This document shows, piece by piece, positions 43,548-53,600 of a stretch of 64,000 bases of DNA. The position numbers were made by a program, and so were the translations under genes. This stretch comes from UBA7374 sp049890275 (GTDB lineage Bacteria > Verrucomicrobiota > Verrucomicrobiia > Opitutales > Coraliomargaritaceae), in the NCBI GenBank assembly GCA_049890275.1, contig JBMHBT010000001.1, positions 62,001 through 126,000 of the forward strand, written 5' to 3'. The first letter of the stretch is position 1; every line of letters starts with the position of its first letter. Under the pieces are notes generated by a model, which had not been told where the DNA came from, searched no databases, and saw only the letters and a program-made list of their open reading frames with translations.

Positions 43548-45218
43548 ATGGAACCCAGCACTCAATCGAATCAGAACATTATTTTCGAAAAACCCGTGCT
43601 TTTCGGCTTTGCCACCCAGCGAAAGACGGCAGACGGAAAAATTGCCATACGGTTTCGATGGTTTCGCCTTTTTTTAGTCACAGCCCTCATGTTTGCCACT
43701 GGCTGGTTAACCGTTGCTGCAGCGTTGTACGCGCACTTTAAATACCGAGGAGATTTTGAAGCAGTCTCCTACACGGACATGCTCATTTTGCCTTTCACTC
43801 TGGATAAACATCGCGTTAAGATGGGAGACTTCCATGTCGAAAAAGGACTAGCAGCCATTAAAGATGGAGGCGTGCGCGATGGCCTTCGCCTCCTGCGGCT
43901 CGGAGTCGCTCGCTCCCCGGGAAACCTTGAGGGAAGAGAAGCAATTGCAGGCATCTTTGAAATTGCCTTCAAGCGCCACGACAAAGCCTCCAGTGTTCTT
44001 ATTGATGGCCTTGATCATGGGGGGATTGATGACACAGATTACTTAAAGACCACGATTCGGCAGCTTCTTCGGCATCAAATGGATGAAGAAATTCAAGATA
44101 TTGCCGCAGATCACCTGCCTGAAGAGGCAGATTTAACCGATAAAAACCGTATTATCGCGTTCGGTGCGGCTCAAGCCAATTATCTTCGCGGTAATTTTGA
44201 CCGTGCCGACGACTACCTGATCGACTATAAGCTTAACGAGAGCCTCGAAGGATTGCTCCTGTCTTCACAAATTAGCTGGGATCGAGGCAATCGCCAGGCT
44301 GCTATCACTAAAATGGAGCGTTCTACCAGTCGTTACCCCGCAGCCGAAGCGCTTTTCATGCAACTCAGCCGCTACCATCGCGAAATAGGCAACATCGACC
44401 AAGCTAGGCGCTATGCTATCCTACGTAATGTCAGCGCTCCAATGAATGCTGCGCCTAGAATTGAACTGCTCTACATTTATAATAAGTCCGGAGACACGGA
44501 TAGAGAGCTCCGTGAAACCAGACGTATGTTACGGCAATTCCGTGACGATGAGCCTGCTCTGCAGGCGCTGGCAAACTTTGCCGCCGATTCCGGAAACATT
44601 GAGCTGGCTCGGCGAACTTATGAAGAAGCCCTTGAAAATGAATTTTCAATTGATGCTTTTGCGCTGCTTCTAATCGAAGCACATTTAGTTAATGGCGATT
44701 GTATTGGCGCCCTAGAATTTTCAGAAGAACTCCTCAGAGAAAGGCCCACTTGGCTGAAAAACCGATGGGGCATCTTTCAAAGCCTGCGCGCAGTCGCTTC
44801 CTACGGGTCGAACCGTTCCGATCTTGGAGAAATTTATTTGCAAGACTTCCTCTCTGAGGCAGCTACCCAACCAGCGACCTATCTGGCAATAGCCCGTCGC
44901 TTTGAGGAAATTCAAAGAGATCAACAAGCTCGTAAAATTCTGGCCACGGCATACCAAATTGCTCCGACCAACCAAAAAGTACTGACAGAACTAATCCGCG
45001 TTGAGTTGCGACTGGGCAATACTGAAAATTTGAGCCGTCTTCTTTCACGTTTTTTACAAATGCGACGTCCACAATTGAGCTTAGTCACAGAAGCTTATCA
45101 GAAACTAGGTAGTGATCGATTCATCTTCACCCCTGATCGCGAAAGCCTTCTTCTTGAACTGTCTGCAATCGTTCAAGAGAACGCCGAGATCGCTCCAAAA
45201 ATAGACGTTTCTGGCTAA
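43548..45218 (+). CDS. Membrane-anchored TPR-repeat protein
   Basis: 556 residues. A short cytoplasmic N-terminus, one membrane helix near 45-66 (LFLVTALMFATGWLTVAAALY), then about 480 residues of helical repeats with TPR features, e.g. RLLRLGVARSPGNLEGREAI, LEGLLLSSQISWDRGNRQAA, ELARRTYEEALENEFS and ATAYQIAPTNQKVLTELIRVE (each shown in part). It is divergent from the EPS export operon across 169 bases. TPR proteins with one membrane anchor are regular members of bacterial exopolysaccharide and exosortase loci, where they act as scaffolds; that link is inference. The stop interlocks with the CorC-like stop (CTAA at 45215-45218). Confidence 0.8.
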   Translation: MEPSTQSNQNIIFEKPVLFGFATQRKTADGKIAIRFRWFRLFLVTALMFATGWLTVAAALYAHFKYRGDFEAVSYTDMLILPFTLDKHRVKMGDFHVEKGLAAIKDGGVRDGLRLLRLGVARSPGNLEGREAIAGIFEIAFKRHDKASSVLIDGLDHGGIDDTDYLKTTIRQLLRHQMDEEIQDIAADHLPEEADLTDKNRIIAFGAAQANYLRGNFDRADDYLIDYKLNESLEGLLLSSQISWDRGNRQAAITKMERSTSRYPAAEALFMQLSRYHREIGNIDQARRYAILRNVSAPMNAAPRIELLYIYNKSGDTDRELRETRRMLRQFRDDEPALQALANFAADSGNIELARRTYEEALENEFSIDAFALLLIEAHLVNGDCIGALEFSEELLRERPTWLKNRWGIFQSLRAVASYGSNRSDLGEIYLQDFLSEAATQPATYLAIARRFEEIQRDQQARKILATAYQIAPTNQKVLTELIRVELRLGNTENLSRLLSRFLQMRRPQLSLVTEAYQKLGSDRFIFTPDRESLLLELSAIVQENAEIAPKIDVSG

Positions 45219-46528
45219 AGTGGATTCCCACTTTGCGGGCTTTGCTCCAATTCTTTTTCTATCTCTACACTGATGACACGTCGTTCGTTGACTTCGACAA
45301 CTGTAATCCGCATGCCGTTGGTAAACAGGATTTCACCTGCACTTGGAATGTAACCAAACTGGGCGGAGACCAGACCGCCGATCGTTGAAACGTCATCATT
45401 ATTGATCTCTAGCGCAAGCGCTTCCTCAATATCATGAAGCGGAGTCAACCCGGAAACTTTGTATGTATCCGGCTTACGCAAAGGGACCAACAATTCCTCG
45501 TCACTGTCGAATTCATCCTGAATATCCCCAACCAACGACTCCAAAATAGTTTCTAAGGTAACCAGTCCAATTACGCGCCCAAACTCGTCTGTAACCAGAG
45601 CCATATGGAACTTAGCACGCAACATTCTCTGTAAAGCCTCCTCCAAAGGAGTTTCCTGAGAGAATTGAGAAATACTTCGCTTCAAGTCCAGTGGATTGAG
45701 CCGACTCGGATCCCCACCCCACCGAAAAATATCCTTAATGTGGATAATCCCGACGCAATTATCCAAGTCTCCCTGACATAAGGGGAAACGTGTGTGACCG
45801 GCATCTTTCATCGCTCGAAGATTGGTATCAAAATCTACACCCAAATCATAGACCACAGCTTGATTCCGCGGCAGTAGGATGTCATGCACCACCAAATCCT
45901 GCATTTGTAGTGTACGGTCAAATATCTTACGGACTACAGGTGATAGTTCTGTACTATCCTCACCCATTGCACGGATCTGCACATCGACATCGAGCGGATT
46001 TAATTCATCTTCCTTTTCGACCCCGATGCGTTTAAAGTGCATCTGCTTTAAGCGCCCCAAAAGCAAGATGACCGGTAAGGTCAACCAACGGAACAAAATA
46101 AGAATCCTATAAGAGCGAAGTAAACCCATAGCCGGGTCCCGCATAGCTATGCCCCGGGGAAAAATCTCTGCAAAAAAGAGATGTATTAAAAAAACACCGA
46201 AAAACGCTCCGAAAAAAACGACTACAATAATTACATTCGTTTCATCCAATAGCACGCTGACCCTCTCCATCAGTAGCGCCAGTTGCAAACCAAGACCCAT
46301 CGTGCAAAGCAATTTTCCGATGCGAAAAACACGGCCAACCAGATCCCCGTTATCCAAGAGATGGGCTAAGCCAGCCCTTCTCCGAAGTTCTTTTAGGGCA
46401 GCTTCGTCCAACATCCCGTAACGAATCTTGACCATACTTGTCTCGCATAAGACCAGACACGCATGCAGGAAGAACACGAGCGTTATACCGACGCTTAAAA
46501 GCAGAAAACTCATTGGTCCAACACTCAT
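45215..46528 (-). CDS. CNNM/CorC-type transporter-associated protein (DUF21, CBS pair, CorC_HlyC)
   Basis: 437 residues from ATG 46528, which overlaps the hisC TGA as ATGA, a sign of coupling; a longer frame from 46546 exists. Domains: DUF21 with four membrane helices (LLLSVGITLVFFLHACLVLCE, IIVVVFFGAFFGVFLIHLFF, then LTLPVILLLGRL), a CBS pair (about 195-320; HDILLPRNQAVVYDL, GHTRFPLC, VGIIHIKDIF, ALVTDEFGRVIGLVTLE), then CorC_HlyC (SGLTPLHDIEEALAL, TIGGLVSAQFGYIPSAGE). CNNM/CorC proteins promote Mg2+ efflux or cobalt resistance and haemolysin-like functions are annotated. The pairing with hisC is probably only positional. Confidence 0.92.
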   Translation of the reverse strand: MSVGPMSFLLLSVGITLVFFLHACLVLCETSMVKIRYGMLDEAALKELRRRAGLAHLLDNGDLVGRVFRIGKLLCTMGLGLQLALLMERVSVLLDETNVIIVVVFFGAFFGVFLIHLFFAEIFPRGIAMRDPAMGLLRSYRILILFRWLTLPVILLLGRLKQMHFKRIGVEKEDELNPLDVDVQIRAMGEDSTELSPVVRKIFDRTLQMQDLVVHDILLPRNQAVVYDLGVDFDTNLRAMKDAGHTRFPLCQGDLDNCVGIIHIKDIFRWGGDPSRLNPLDLKRSISQFSQETPLEEALQRMLRAKFHMALVTDEFGRVIGLVTLETILESLVGDIQDEFDSDEELLVPLRKPDTYKVSGLTPLHDIEEALALEINNDDVSTIGGLVSAQFGYIPSAGEILFTNGMRITVVEVNERRVISVEIEKELEQSPQSGNPL

Positions 46529-47640
46529 TCGCCAGGAACCAAACAATCACGCGAATGAAGCCCCTTTACTGCTGCCAACAAACGCTCGTTCTCTTCCCTC
46601 TTGCCAATGGTTATCCGTATAAATTCCGGCATACCATAAGCGGCCAACGGACGCACAATCAGCCCCTTTTCTTGCAAGGCCTTAAAAACACCGAGACCAT
46701 TTCCAACACGAGAAAGTATAAAATTTGCCTGCCCGCCCCAAGTCTCAAAACCTATTTCCGATAAACCCCGACAGAGCTGCTCACGGCCCAACTCATTCTC
46801 CTTTCGGCACATGTCTTCAAAAGCTGAATCCTCAAGTGCCGCAACTGCCGCAGCCTGAGCAATCGCATTCACATTGAATGGCTGGCGGACTCGCTCGAGC
46901 ATAGCCATTAGTTCCCGATCACCATAAGCATAGCCTACACGCAAACCGCCTAAGCCATAAATTTTTGAAAACGTACGCAAACAAACTACCTTACGGCCCG
47001 ACGCAATCGATTGACGCAGATCAGGCTCTTCTTCCAAGTACTCTGCATAGGCTTCATCCAAACAAAAGATTACATGCTCCGGCAAAGACTCAGCAAACTC
47101 CAGCAATGCGGCACTATCATTCGCTATGCCAGTCGGATTATTTGGACTCGCCACAAAAACGAGGCGAGTCTTGTCTGTAACAGCAGAACGCATTGCCGCA
47201 AGGTCATGACCAAAATCCTTCATCGGCACTTCCACAGGAGTCGCCCCGAAAAGGCGTGTCACCAATTTGTAAACGATGAATGCCTGTGCCCCCATGACTA
47301 CTTCTAAACCAGGCCGCAGAAACACATGTCCGAGCAATTCTATCAACTCATTGGATCCATTCCCGACCACGATAGAATCGACATCGACACCGCGCTTATG
47401 CGCAATCGATTGACGCAGTTGAGAAGCCCCTCCATCCGGATATAACTGTAATGATTGCAGGCAACCAGCTGCTGCCTCAATAGCCAAAGGCGAAGGCCCA
47501 AAGGGGTTCTCGTTTGAAGCCAACTTGGCCACCTGATCAACATGTAGACCATACTCCTGAGCGACATCCTCAATCGGCTTTCCGGGGATGTACACCGGCA
47601 AATCAGATACACCGGCAGTTGCAAGATCAGCATATTTCAT
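46525..47640 (-). CDS. hisC: Histidinol-phosphate aminotransferase
   Basis: 371 residues from ATG 47640 (MKYADLATAGVSDLP); 17 residues encoded further upstream have no family match. PLP fold type I: KLASNENPFGPSP, the VGNGSNELIEL block, ASPNNPTGI, CLDEAYAEYLEE, TFSKIYGLGGLRVGYA with the Schiff-base lysine in FSK, and IRITIGKREEN. HisC converts imidazole-acetol phosphate to histidinol phosphate; broader aromatic aminotransferase activity is common. No other his genes are close. The divergent neighbour is the RmlD-like reductase (62 bases apart). Confidence 0.93.
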   Translation of the reverse strand: MKYADLATAGVSDLPVYIPGKPIEDVAQEYGLHVDQVAKLASNENPFGPSPLAIEAAAGCLQSLQLYPDGGASQLRQSIAHKRGVDVDSIVVGNGSNELIELLGHVFLRPGLEVVMGAQAFIVYKLVTRLFGATPVEVPMKDFGHDLAAMRSAVTDKTRLVFVASPNNPTGIANDSAALLEFAESLPEHVIFCLDEAYAEYLEEEPDLRQSIASGRKVVCLRTFSKIYGLGGLRVGYAYGDRELMAMLERVRQPFNVNAIAQAAAVAALEDSAFEDMCRKENELGREQLCRGLSEIGFETWGGQANFILSRVGNGLGVFKALQEKGLIVRPLAAYGMPEFIRITIGKREENERLLAAVKGLHSRDCLVPGE

Positions 47641-47702
47641 TAATACCTTAAAACTTGCCCTGACCCGGATCAATTGCAACAAAAAGTCCAAACTAACTCG
47701 CT

Positions 47703-48608
47703 ATGAATATCCTTTTAACAGGTGCCACAGGCTTACTCGGCCATGCCTATGCCACAGCCGCAGTTCGACGTGGGCACAGAGTCATCGCACTATCAAACAC
47801 TCAAATTTCTAACATTCCTGGTTTAGCTGCATCACGCCAGATTGAGGGTACAGACAAAACGCAGCTAACTAGCCTCTGCCTAGAGCTTTGGCCGGATGTC
47901 ATCGTTAACTGTGCAGCCATCTCAAATCCCGCAGATGTTGATGCCGATCCACAACTAGCAGAAAAAATCAACGTTGCCCTACCCAGGCACTTAGCACAAA
48001 TCGCGACGCATTTAGGAGCACGCTTTCTCCATGTCTCCACTGATATGGTCTTTGATGGACACGCAGAAGAGCCTTATCGATCAACCGACATGCCTTGCCC
48101 AACTAATCTCTACGGCCAAACAAAGCTAATGGCCGAACGAGAGGTACTCGAGCATAACACTGAAGACCCGATTGTGCTTCGCATCCCAATTCTTATGGGG
48201 CGTAGCCCATCTGGCCTACGCAGTGTGCATGAGAAACTACTTACATCCATTGCCCGAGGCGAACGACCAAAACTCTTCTGCGACGAAATCCGTCAACCTT
48301 GCTCCGCTCAAAACGTTGCTGAAGTACTGCTCGAACTGAGCGAACGTCGCGACCTACACGGTATCTTTCACTGGGCTGGTAGCGAAACCCTATCCCGCTT
48401 TGAGATGGGCCAGCGCATCCTTCGACACTTCAATATGCCCTTAGAGAGTATTGAATCAGTATGCCGAAATGATGACCCTGAGTACGCGGAACGTCCCGCA
48501 CAGCTCGCCTTTAACCTGCACCCCATCGTCGAAAAACTCAAGACCAGCCCACCGGACTTCCAGCAACAGCTCGATGAACTCACCTTTGTCGAGCCGCTCC
48601 GCGGTTGA
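47703..48608 (+). CDS. RmlD-like NAD(P)-dependent sugar reductase
   Basis: 301 residues, extended short-chain dehydrogenase. The Rossmann nucleotide motif TGATGLLG is at 6-13, VNCAAIS and the HVSTDMVFDG block follow, with the active-site pair in YGQTKLMAE. The pattern fits dTDP-4-dehydrorhamnose reductase (RmlD), although the partners RmlA, B and C are not in this window and the EPS export locus is 2.5 kb away. It may act in nucleotide-sugar supply or another epimerase/reductase step. The next gene, a lipoate-ligase-like protein, follows after 14 bases. Confidence 0.87.
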   Translation: MNILLTGATGLLGHAYATAAVRRGHRVIALSNTQISNIPGLAASRQIEGTDKTQLTSLCLELWPDVIVNCAAISNPADVDADPQLAEKINVALPRHLAQIATHLGARFLHVSTDMVFDGHAEEPYRSTDMPCPTNLYGQTKLMAEREVLEHNTEDPIVLRIPILMGRSPSGLRSVHEKLLTSIARGERPKLFCDEIRQPCSAQNVAEVLLELSERRDLHGIFHWAGSETLSRFEMGQRILRHFNMPLESIESVCRNDDPEYAERPAQLAFNLHPIVEKLKTSPPDFQQQLDELTFVEPLRG

Positions 48609-48622
48609 TCCCTTGAAAGCAG

Positions 48623-49342
48623 ATGTACCTCGTCCATCTACCCAATGCCTTTGGCACGATCATCGAAAACATGGCGGTGGATTCGACCCTCCTGCAATCC
48701 GTACCATCAAAGCATGCACTCTTTCGTCACTACGGCTGGATCCAGCCTAGTATTAGCTTTGGCTACACCCAACGCTATGAAGAAGTCCGTCAACTGACTC
48801 AACCCGAAGTGCACATTGGCCGTCGACCGACGGCAGGAGGCATTGTCGATCACCGTAACGACTGGACCTACAGCCTTATCCTCCAATCGGAACTACCCGC
48901 CGCAAATCGGACTCTCGCAGAAACTTATACATCGATCCACCGATGCATGCAATGCGCTCTGCAAGCAATTGATATTGAGTCCCATCTAGCGCCTTGTCCG
49001 AAACAATGTACCGACCAATCAGGCCCGCTGGAAAACTCCCCTCATTGCTTCACCAAACCAGTGGCAGACGACCTGATCCACCCCACTACTAAAGCAAAAA
49101 TTGCCGGGGCTGCTATCAAACGCAATCGTAACGGGATACTTCTACAAGGTTCCATCGACCGTAGCGCCCTACCTCCATGTTTTTCAGATTCTCTTTTTGC
49201 AGAACACTTTACCCAAGCTATCGGAAAAGCATTGAACCTAACAATCCAGCAACTACCCGACCTACGTCCTCTCTTCCAGCAACCGCTTCTCGACGATACC
49301 CGTAAGTTATACGCGGATAATCGGTGGCAACAAAAGCGATAA
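48623..49342 (+). CDS. Lipoate/octanoate protein-ligase-fold enzyme (LplA/LipM-like)
   Basis: 239 residues, BPL/LplA fold. The glycine-rich block RRPTAGGIVDHRNDWTYSLI (about 67-86) replaces RRxTGGGxVxH, and KAKIAGAAIKRNRNGILLQGSI (split: KIAGAAIKR, then GILLQGSI) supplies the catalytic lysine. A cysteine in PHCFTKPVADD precedes it at the place of the acyl-carrying Cys of LipM octanoyltransferases (ACF... in that family). The normal adenylate-binding TGGG is altered to TAGG. It may be LplA-like, LipM-like or a paralogue with another substrate. The canonical lipB-lipA pair is 33 kb away, so this would be a second lipoylation route. Confidence 0.75.
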   Translation: MYLVHLPNAFGTIIENMAVDSTLLQSVPSKHALFRHYGWIQPSISFGYTQRYEEVRQLTQPEVHIGRRPTAGGIVDHRNDWTYSLILQSELPAANRTLAETYTSIHRCMQCALQAIDIESHLAPCPKQCTDQSGPLENSPHCFTKPVADDLIHPTTKAKIAGAAIKRNRNGILLQGSIDRSALPPCFSDSLFAEHFTQAIGKALNLTIQQLPDLRPLFQQPLLDDTRKLYADNRWQQKR

Positions 49343-49344
49343 GC

Positions 49345-49815
49345 CTAGAGCAAATGAGTATCGCTCAAATTCATCAGGCTAAACTGTAACTTCGCTTTTA
49401 ACTGGCCCTCATGCTCCACCCGAGCACGAAACTTGAATAGGTTTCCGATATGTTCGATCAAATCTACCTGCGCAAACAACTCTCCCTCTGGCTTGACCAA
49501 AGAATAATATTTCGCGTGCCCTACCTTGCTTAAAACACCAATTGCATGGCCCTGCGTCCGCTCGCTGTCATAGTTAATCACGCCAGAGTAAAAACGTGTC
49601 AGCAAGACACTTGCAGACTGCGTACACAGTTCCTGTAACATTGCCCCCGGCACCACTGGAGCTCCGGGAAAATGGCCCTCCAGATAGGACTCATCTCCAC
49701 GATGCAATTTTACCCCACAAATAGATGACTCGGTTAATTTATCCACCCGATCCACCATCAGGTACGGCTCGCGGTGGTGCAGAAGCACCTTAATTTGGTC
49801 TCGATCCATTAACAT
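49345..49815 (-). CDS. FabZ/FabA-like 3-hydroxyacyl-ACP dehydratase (hotdog fold)
   Basis: 156 residues. Hotdog blocks: HHREPYLMVDRVD, the catalytic-His motif GHFPGAPVVPGAMLQE (His in GHFPG, Glu in QELC), and a late KVGHAKYYSLVKPEG. In FabZ the second block reads HFPGxPVMPGVL, so both active residues (His, Glu) are retained. It overlaps the DUF2071 stop by one base (TAATG). This is not a typical FabZ of the lpx/fab cluster: it lies alone with DUF2071, so it may dehydrate a special acyl chain. A housekeeping FabZ is probably elsewhere. Confidence 0.85.
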   Translation of the reverse strand: MLMDRDQIKVLLHHREPYLMVDRVDKLTESSICGVKLHRGDESYLEGHFPGAPVVPGAMLQELCTQSASVLLTRFYSGVINYDSERTQGHAIGVLSKVGHAKYYSLVKPEGELFAQVDLIEHIGNLFKFRARVEHEGQLKAKLQFSLMNLSDTHLL

Positions 49816-50498
49816 TACAGAAGCTTGGTAAAGGGGCGGAAGCGTACGTCAAGAACAGCCGCGTAACGCGCATGCCATTGATTTGTTGAAGAAAAGCCAA
49901 ATTCCTCGGAAAGCGATTCACTAACCTCCAAATCACTGACCCGATTCAACTGCCAGGGCTCATGTAGCACATCGCCACGAAAAAAAGAGTCCCGCCCCCG
50001 CGTAAATAAGGAATACCTCTCCACCAACCACCGATCCAACGGACTCGATTCGCAAGCTGCACCGATTTGCGCTTGCACCTGCATGGAGCCAACCGATTCA
50101 AATCGATATTTTCGCTCTGAAACAGATCCGCTTAATTGCCGCATACGATACGGCAAATGAAAAAATGTTCGAGCAACCCAATGCCCAAGCCAGTTATCTG
50201 TATCCAGAGTAAAGAAATAGACTCCCGGGCGCCCACGATAACGAACATAGGTACGCAAATTCAACTCTCGCAATCGTACCCACCCAACTCCCGGTGTAAT
50301 CGGAAACCGTATATGTGACATAAAAAAAGGGACTACACTCAACCAGGCACGACCCTCTACCGTATCGACCTCCAAACCCGTTGGCAATCGCGCCTGCACG
50401 ACCTCAGGATCGACCGGGTAACTCAAAAACAAGACGTGCGTCCATCGCTGAGCAATCACCCAGGGATCATTCCGAATAGCTTGTGAAACAGCTGACAC
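49815..50498 (-). CDS. DUF2071 protein (YqjF-like)
   Basis: 227 residues, soluble. The family pattern is clear: WVIAQRWTHVLFLSYPVDPE, ARLPTGLEVDTVEGRAWLSVV, FFMSHIRFP, ELNLRTYVRYRGRPGVYFFTLD and WLVERYSLFTR. The function of DUF2071 is unknown; the fold recalls the acetoacetate decarboxylase superfamily. It is cotranscribed with the FabZ-like gene, so a role in acyl or ketone metabolism is possible but speculative. The upstream 129 bases separate it from divergent dnaE. Confidence 0.85.
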   Translation of the reverse strand: MSAVSQAIRNDPWVIAQRWTHVLFLSYPVDPEVVQARLPTGLEVDTVEGRAWLSVVPFFMSHIRFPITPGVGWVRLRELNLRTYVRYRGRPGVYFFTLDTDNWLGHWVARTFFHLPYRMRQLSGSVSERKYRFESVGSMQVQAQIGAACESSPLDRWLVERYSLFTRGRDSFFRGDVLHEPWQLNRVSDLEVSESLSEEFGFSSTNQWHARYAAVLDVRFRPFTKLL

Positions 50499-50627
50499 AA
50501 CAAAAGATCTGTAATCGAATACAATCCTAACCTAAACCAATTAAAAAACACTCAAAAATAGGGATTTTTTCCTTCCGGTGCATTTTGAATTTTACTCTCG
50601 TCGGTCGTCACACACTCTCTAGCTAAG

Positions 50628-53600
50628 ATGCCTCAAAAAGACCGCGAATTCGTTCACTTGCATGTCCACACGGACCACAGCCTGCTGGACGGATGCTCCC
50701 GAACCGATCGCCTCTGCCAGCGAGCCTCGGAACTGGGCATGAAGGCGCTCTCTATAACCGACCACGGAGTCCTCTACGGCCTTACTAGCTTCTTTAAACA
50801 GGCTAAAAAGCACGGCATTAAACCACTTCTTGGCTGCGAGATATACCTTGTTTTTGAAGACAAACTAGGCGAAACCAAAGAAGAACGAGCCGCGCAGAAA
50901 TCCTACCATATGGGCTTGCTCGCCCGAAATTTTACCGGCTACCAGAACCTCTGCAAAATTGTCTCTCACGCCCACACCAAGGGCTTTTACTACAATCCGC
51001 GTACTGACCTCCGTACCCTCGCTGCTCATAGTGAAGGACTGATTGGATTCTCCGGTTGCCTCGCCGCTGTTATCCCACGTCTGCTTGCAGATAATGAATA
51101 CGAAAAAGCCCGTGCCGCAGCGGCTACCTTTGTTGATATCTTTGGCAAAGATTACTTCATCATCGAGTTAATGGACCACGGCATCGAAAAGCAGCAACGG
51201 ATCATCCCTGACCTGTTAAAGATCGCCACTGAATTCGGCCTCAAAGTCGTCGCCACCAACGATGTTCACTACGTCAAAGACACTGACTGGGAACCACACG
51301 ACTCCCTTCTCTGTATTCAAACCGGATCTAAAATCCGTGACGAGAAACGGATGCGTTATGACGCTCGGCAGTTTTACCTGAAATCACGCGAGGAAATGGA
51401 TCTCGCCTTCAAGGAAGTACCCGAAGCCATTACCAACACCTCTGCTATCGCAGAGATGTGTGATGCCGACCTCCCCTTTGGTGACGATCATTACCCCGTC
51501 TACCAACGTCCCGTCGAACTCCAAGATGGGCGCGACCACGCAAACTTTGATCGTATCCTCGACATCTATGTCGAAAAACAGAACACCGTCCTAACCCGTG
51601 ACGGAAAAGATCCCATTTCCCTTGATGAGAGCCGCCGTCATACACTCAAGAATAACGGTCTATTCCTCTTCGAACTCTGCAAAACGGGTCTCGCCGAACG
51701 ATACGGCACCGACTACGATGCCTGCCGGTCCGACTGGGACAAGGCATCTAAGGAAGACCAGCGCTACTGCGACCAACTCGACTACGAACTCGCCATCATC
51801 GCCGGCACAGGATTTGTCGACTATTTCCTCATCGTCTGGGACTTCATTCACTGGGCTCGCGAACAAGGTATTCCTGTCGGGCCTGGTCGTGGCTCTGGAG
51901 CCGGCTGCATCGTCGCCTACGTTTTAAAGATCACCGATATCGACCCCCTTGCCTTTGGGCTCCTCTTTGAGCGAATGCTCAACCTTGAGCGGGTCTCGCC
52001 TCCTGATTTCGACGTCGACTTCTGCATGCGCCGACGCGACCAGGTAGTCGAATACGTCCGCGAAAAATACGGGCGTGATCGTGTCGCCAACATCATCACC
52101 TTTGGTACCTTTGGCGCAAAAATGGTCGTTCGTGATCTCGCCCGCATCAACGAGATCGAGTTCAACGAAGCGAACAAACTCGCCAAGATGATCCCCGAGG
52201 AACTCAATATCTCTCTGGACGATGCAGTCACTAAGTCCCCAGAGCTTCAACAGGAGGTACAGAATAATCCAGTAGCGCGAAGCATTGTTGACCAGGGTCG
52301 TATCATTGAGGGTATGGTTCGCAACACAGGCAAGCACGCTTGTGGAGTCATCATTGCCGATCAGGATATAACAAACCTCGTTCCAGTCACACTGCAAGAA
52401 GGCGACCTCACCACACAATACCCCAAAGGCCCCTGCGAGGACCTCGGCCTCCTCAAAATGGACTTTCTTGGACTCAAGACACTGACTGTGATCGACGACG
52501 CCCAAAACAACGTCCGGCAAACCCGCTCTCTACCGGATTTTGACATCGAAGAAGCTCCGCTAGATGACTCGTCCACCTTTACACTGCTCAATAGTGGCCG
52601 CACCACTGGAGTTTTTCAGCTTGAATCCGGTGGCATGCAACAGCTCTGCAGACAGATCGGCCTCAGCTCGTTTGAAGAAATCATCGCTCTCATTGCACTC
52701 TATCGACCGGGCCCGATGCAGTTCATCCCCGACTTCATCAAAGGCAAAAAAGATCCCTCTACTGTTCAGGTACCGCATCCACTACTCAAAGACCTTGTCC
52801 AGGAAACCTACGGAGTCCTCGTCTATCAGGAACAAGTTATGCAAGCCGCCCAGATTGTTGCCGGCTACACACTTGGTGGTGCGGATATCCTCCGCCGCGC
52901 CATGGGCAAGAAAATCAAAGAGGTTATGGACGCCCAGAAAGACGTCTTCATTCAAGGCGCTAAAGACACCAATAATATCGATCGAAAAAACGCAGAAGCC
53001 ATCTTTGCCCTCCTCGAGAAATTCGCCCAGTACGGCTTCAATAAATCGCACTCGGCTGCCTACGCTATGCTCAGCTATCGCACAGCGTACCTCAAAGCCA
53101 ACTACCCGGTTGAATTCATGGCAGCTGTTCTCACTTCGGAGCAGGGCAACGCTGACAAAATTACCCACTTCCTCGACGAATGCGGTGCCATGCAGTTACC
53201 CGTGCTCAGTCCGGACGTCAATGAATCCGGCTCTACCTTCACACCTGTCCTTGAAGGTGACTCCGGCAGCATACGCTTTGGCCTCGCTGCAATCAAAGGT
53301 GTCGGCGAAGGTGCTGCGATCACCATTATCGACGAACGCAAAGAGAGCGGCCCCTTTAAGGGATTCCGTGATTTCATTATTCGTTGTCTCGATAAAGCCG
53401 TAAACAAACGTGTTATCGAAGCGCTGATCAAGACGGGCGCCTTCGACTCCCTCTGCTATGACCGCGCCCACCTGCTCCACGACCTGGATCCGGAAATGGC
53501 GGAAGCCGCAAGCATTGCACAAGACCGTCAAATTGGTCAGGAAACCCTCTTCGGCCAATTTGGGGACACCGATGCTGGCATCGCCGAAGAAGACCTGCCC

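Noticed and set aside
52564..53403. 279-codon alternative frame within dnaE
   Set aside because: Ser/Leu/Arg-rich shadow of the finger-domain coding region; no start context and no recognisable domain.
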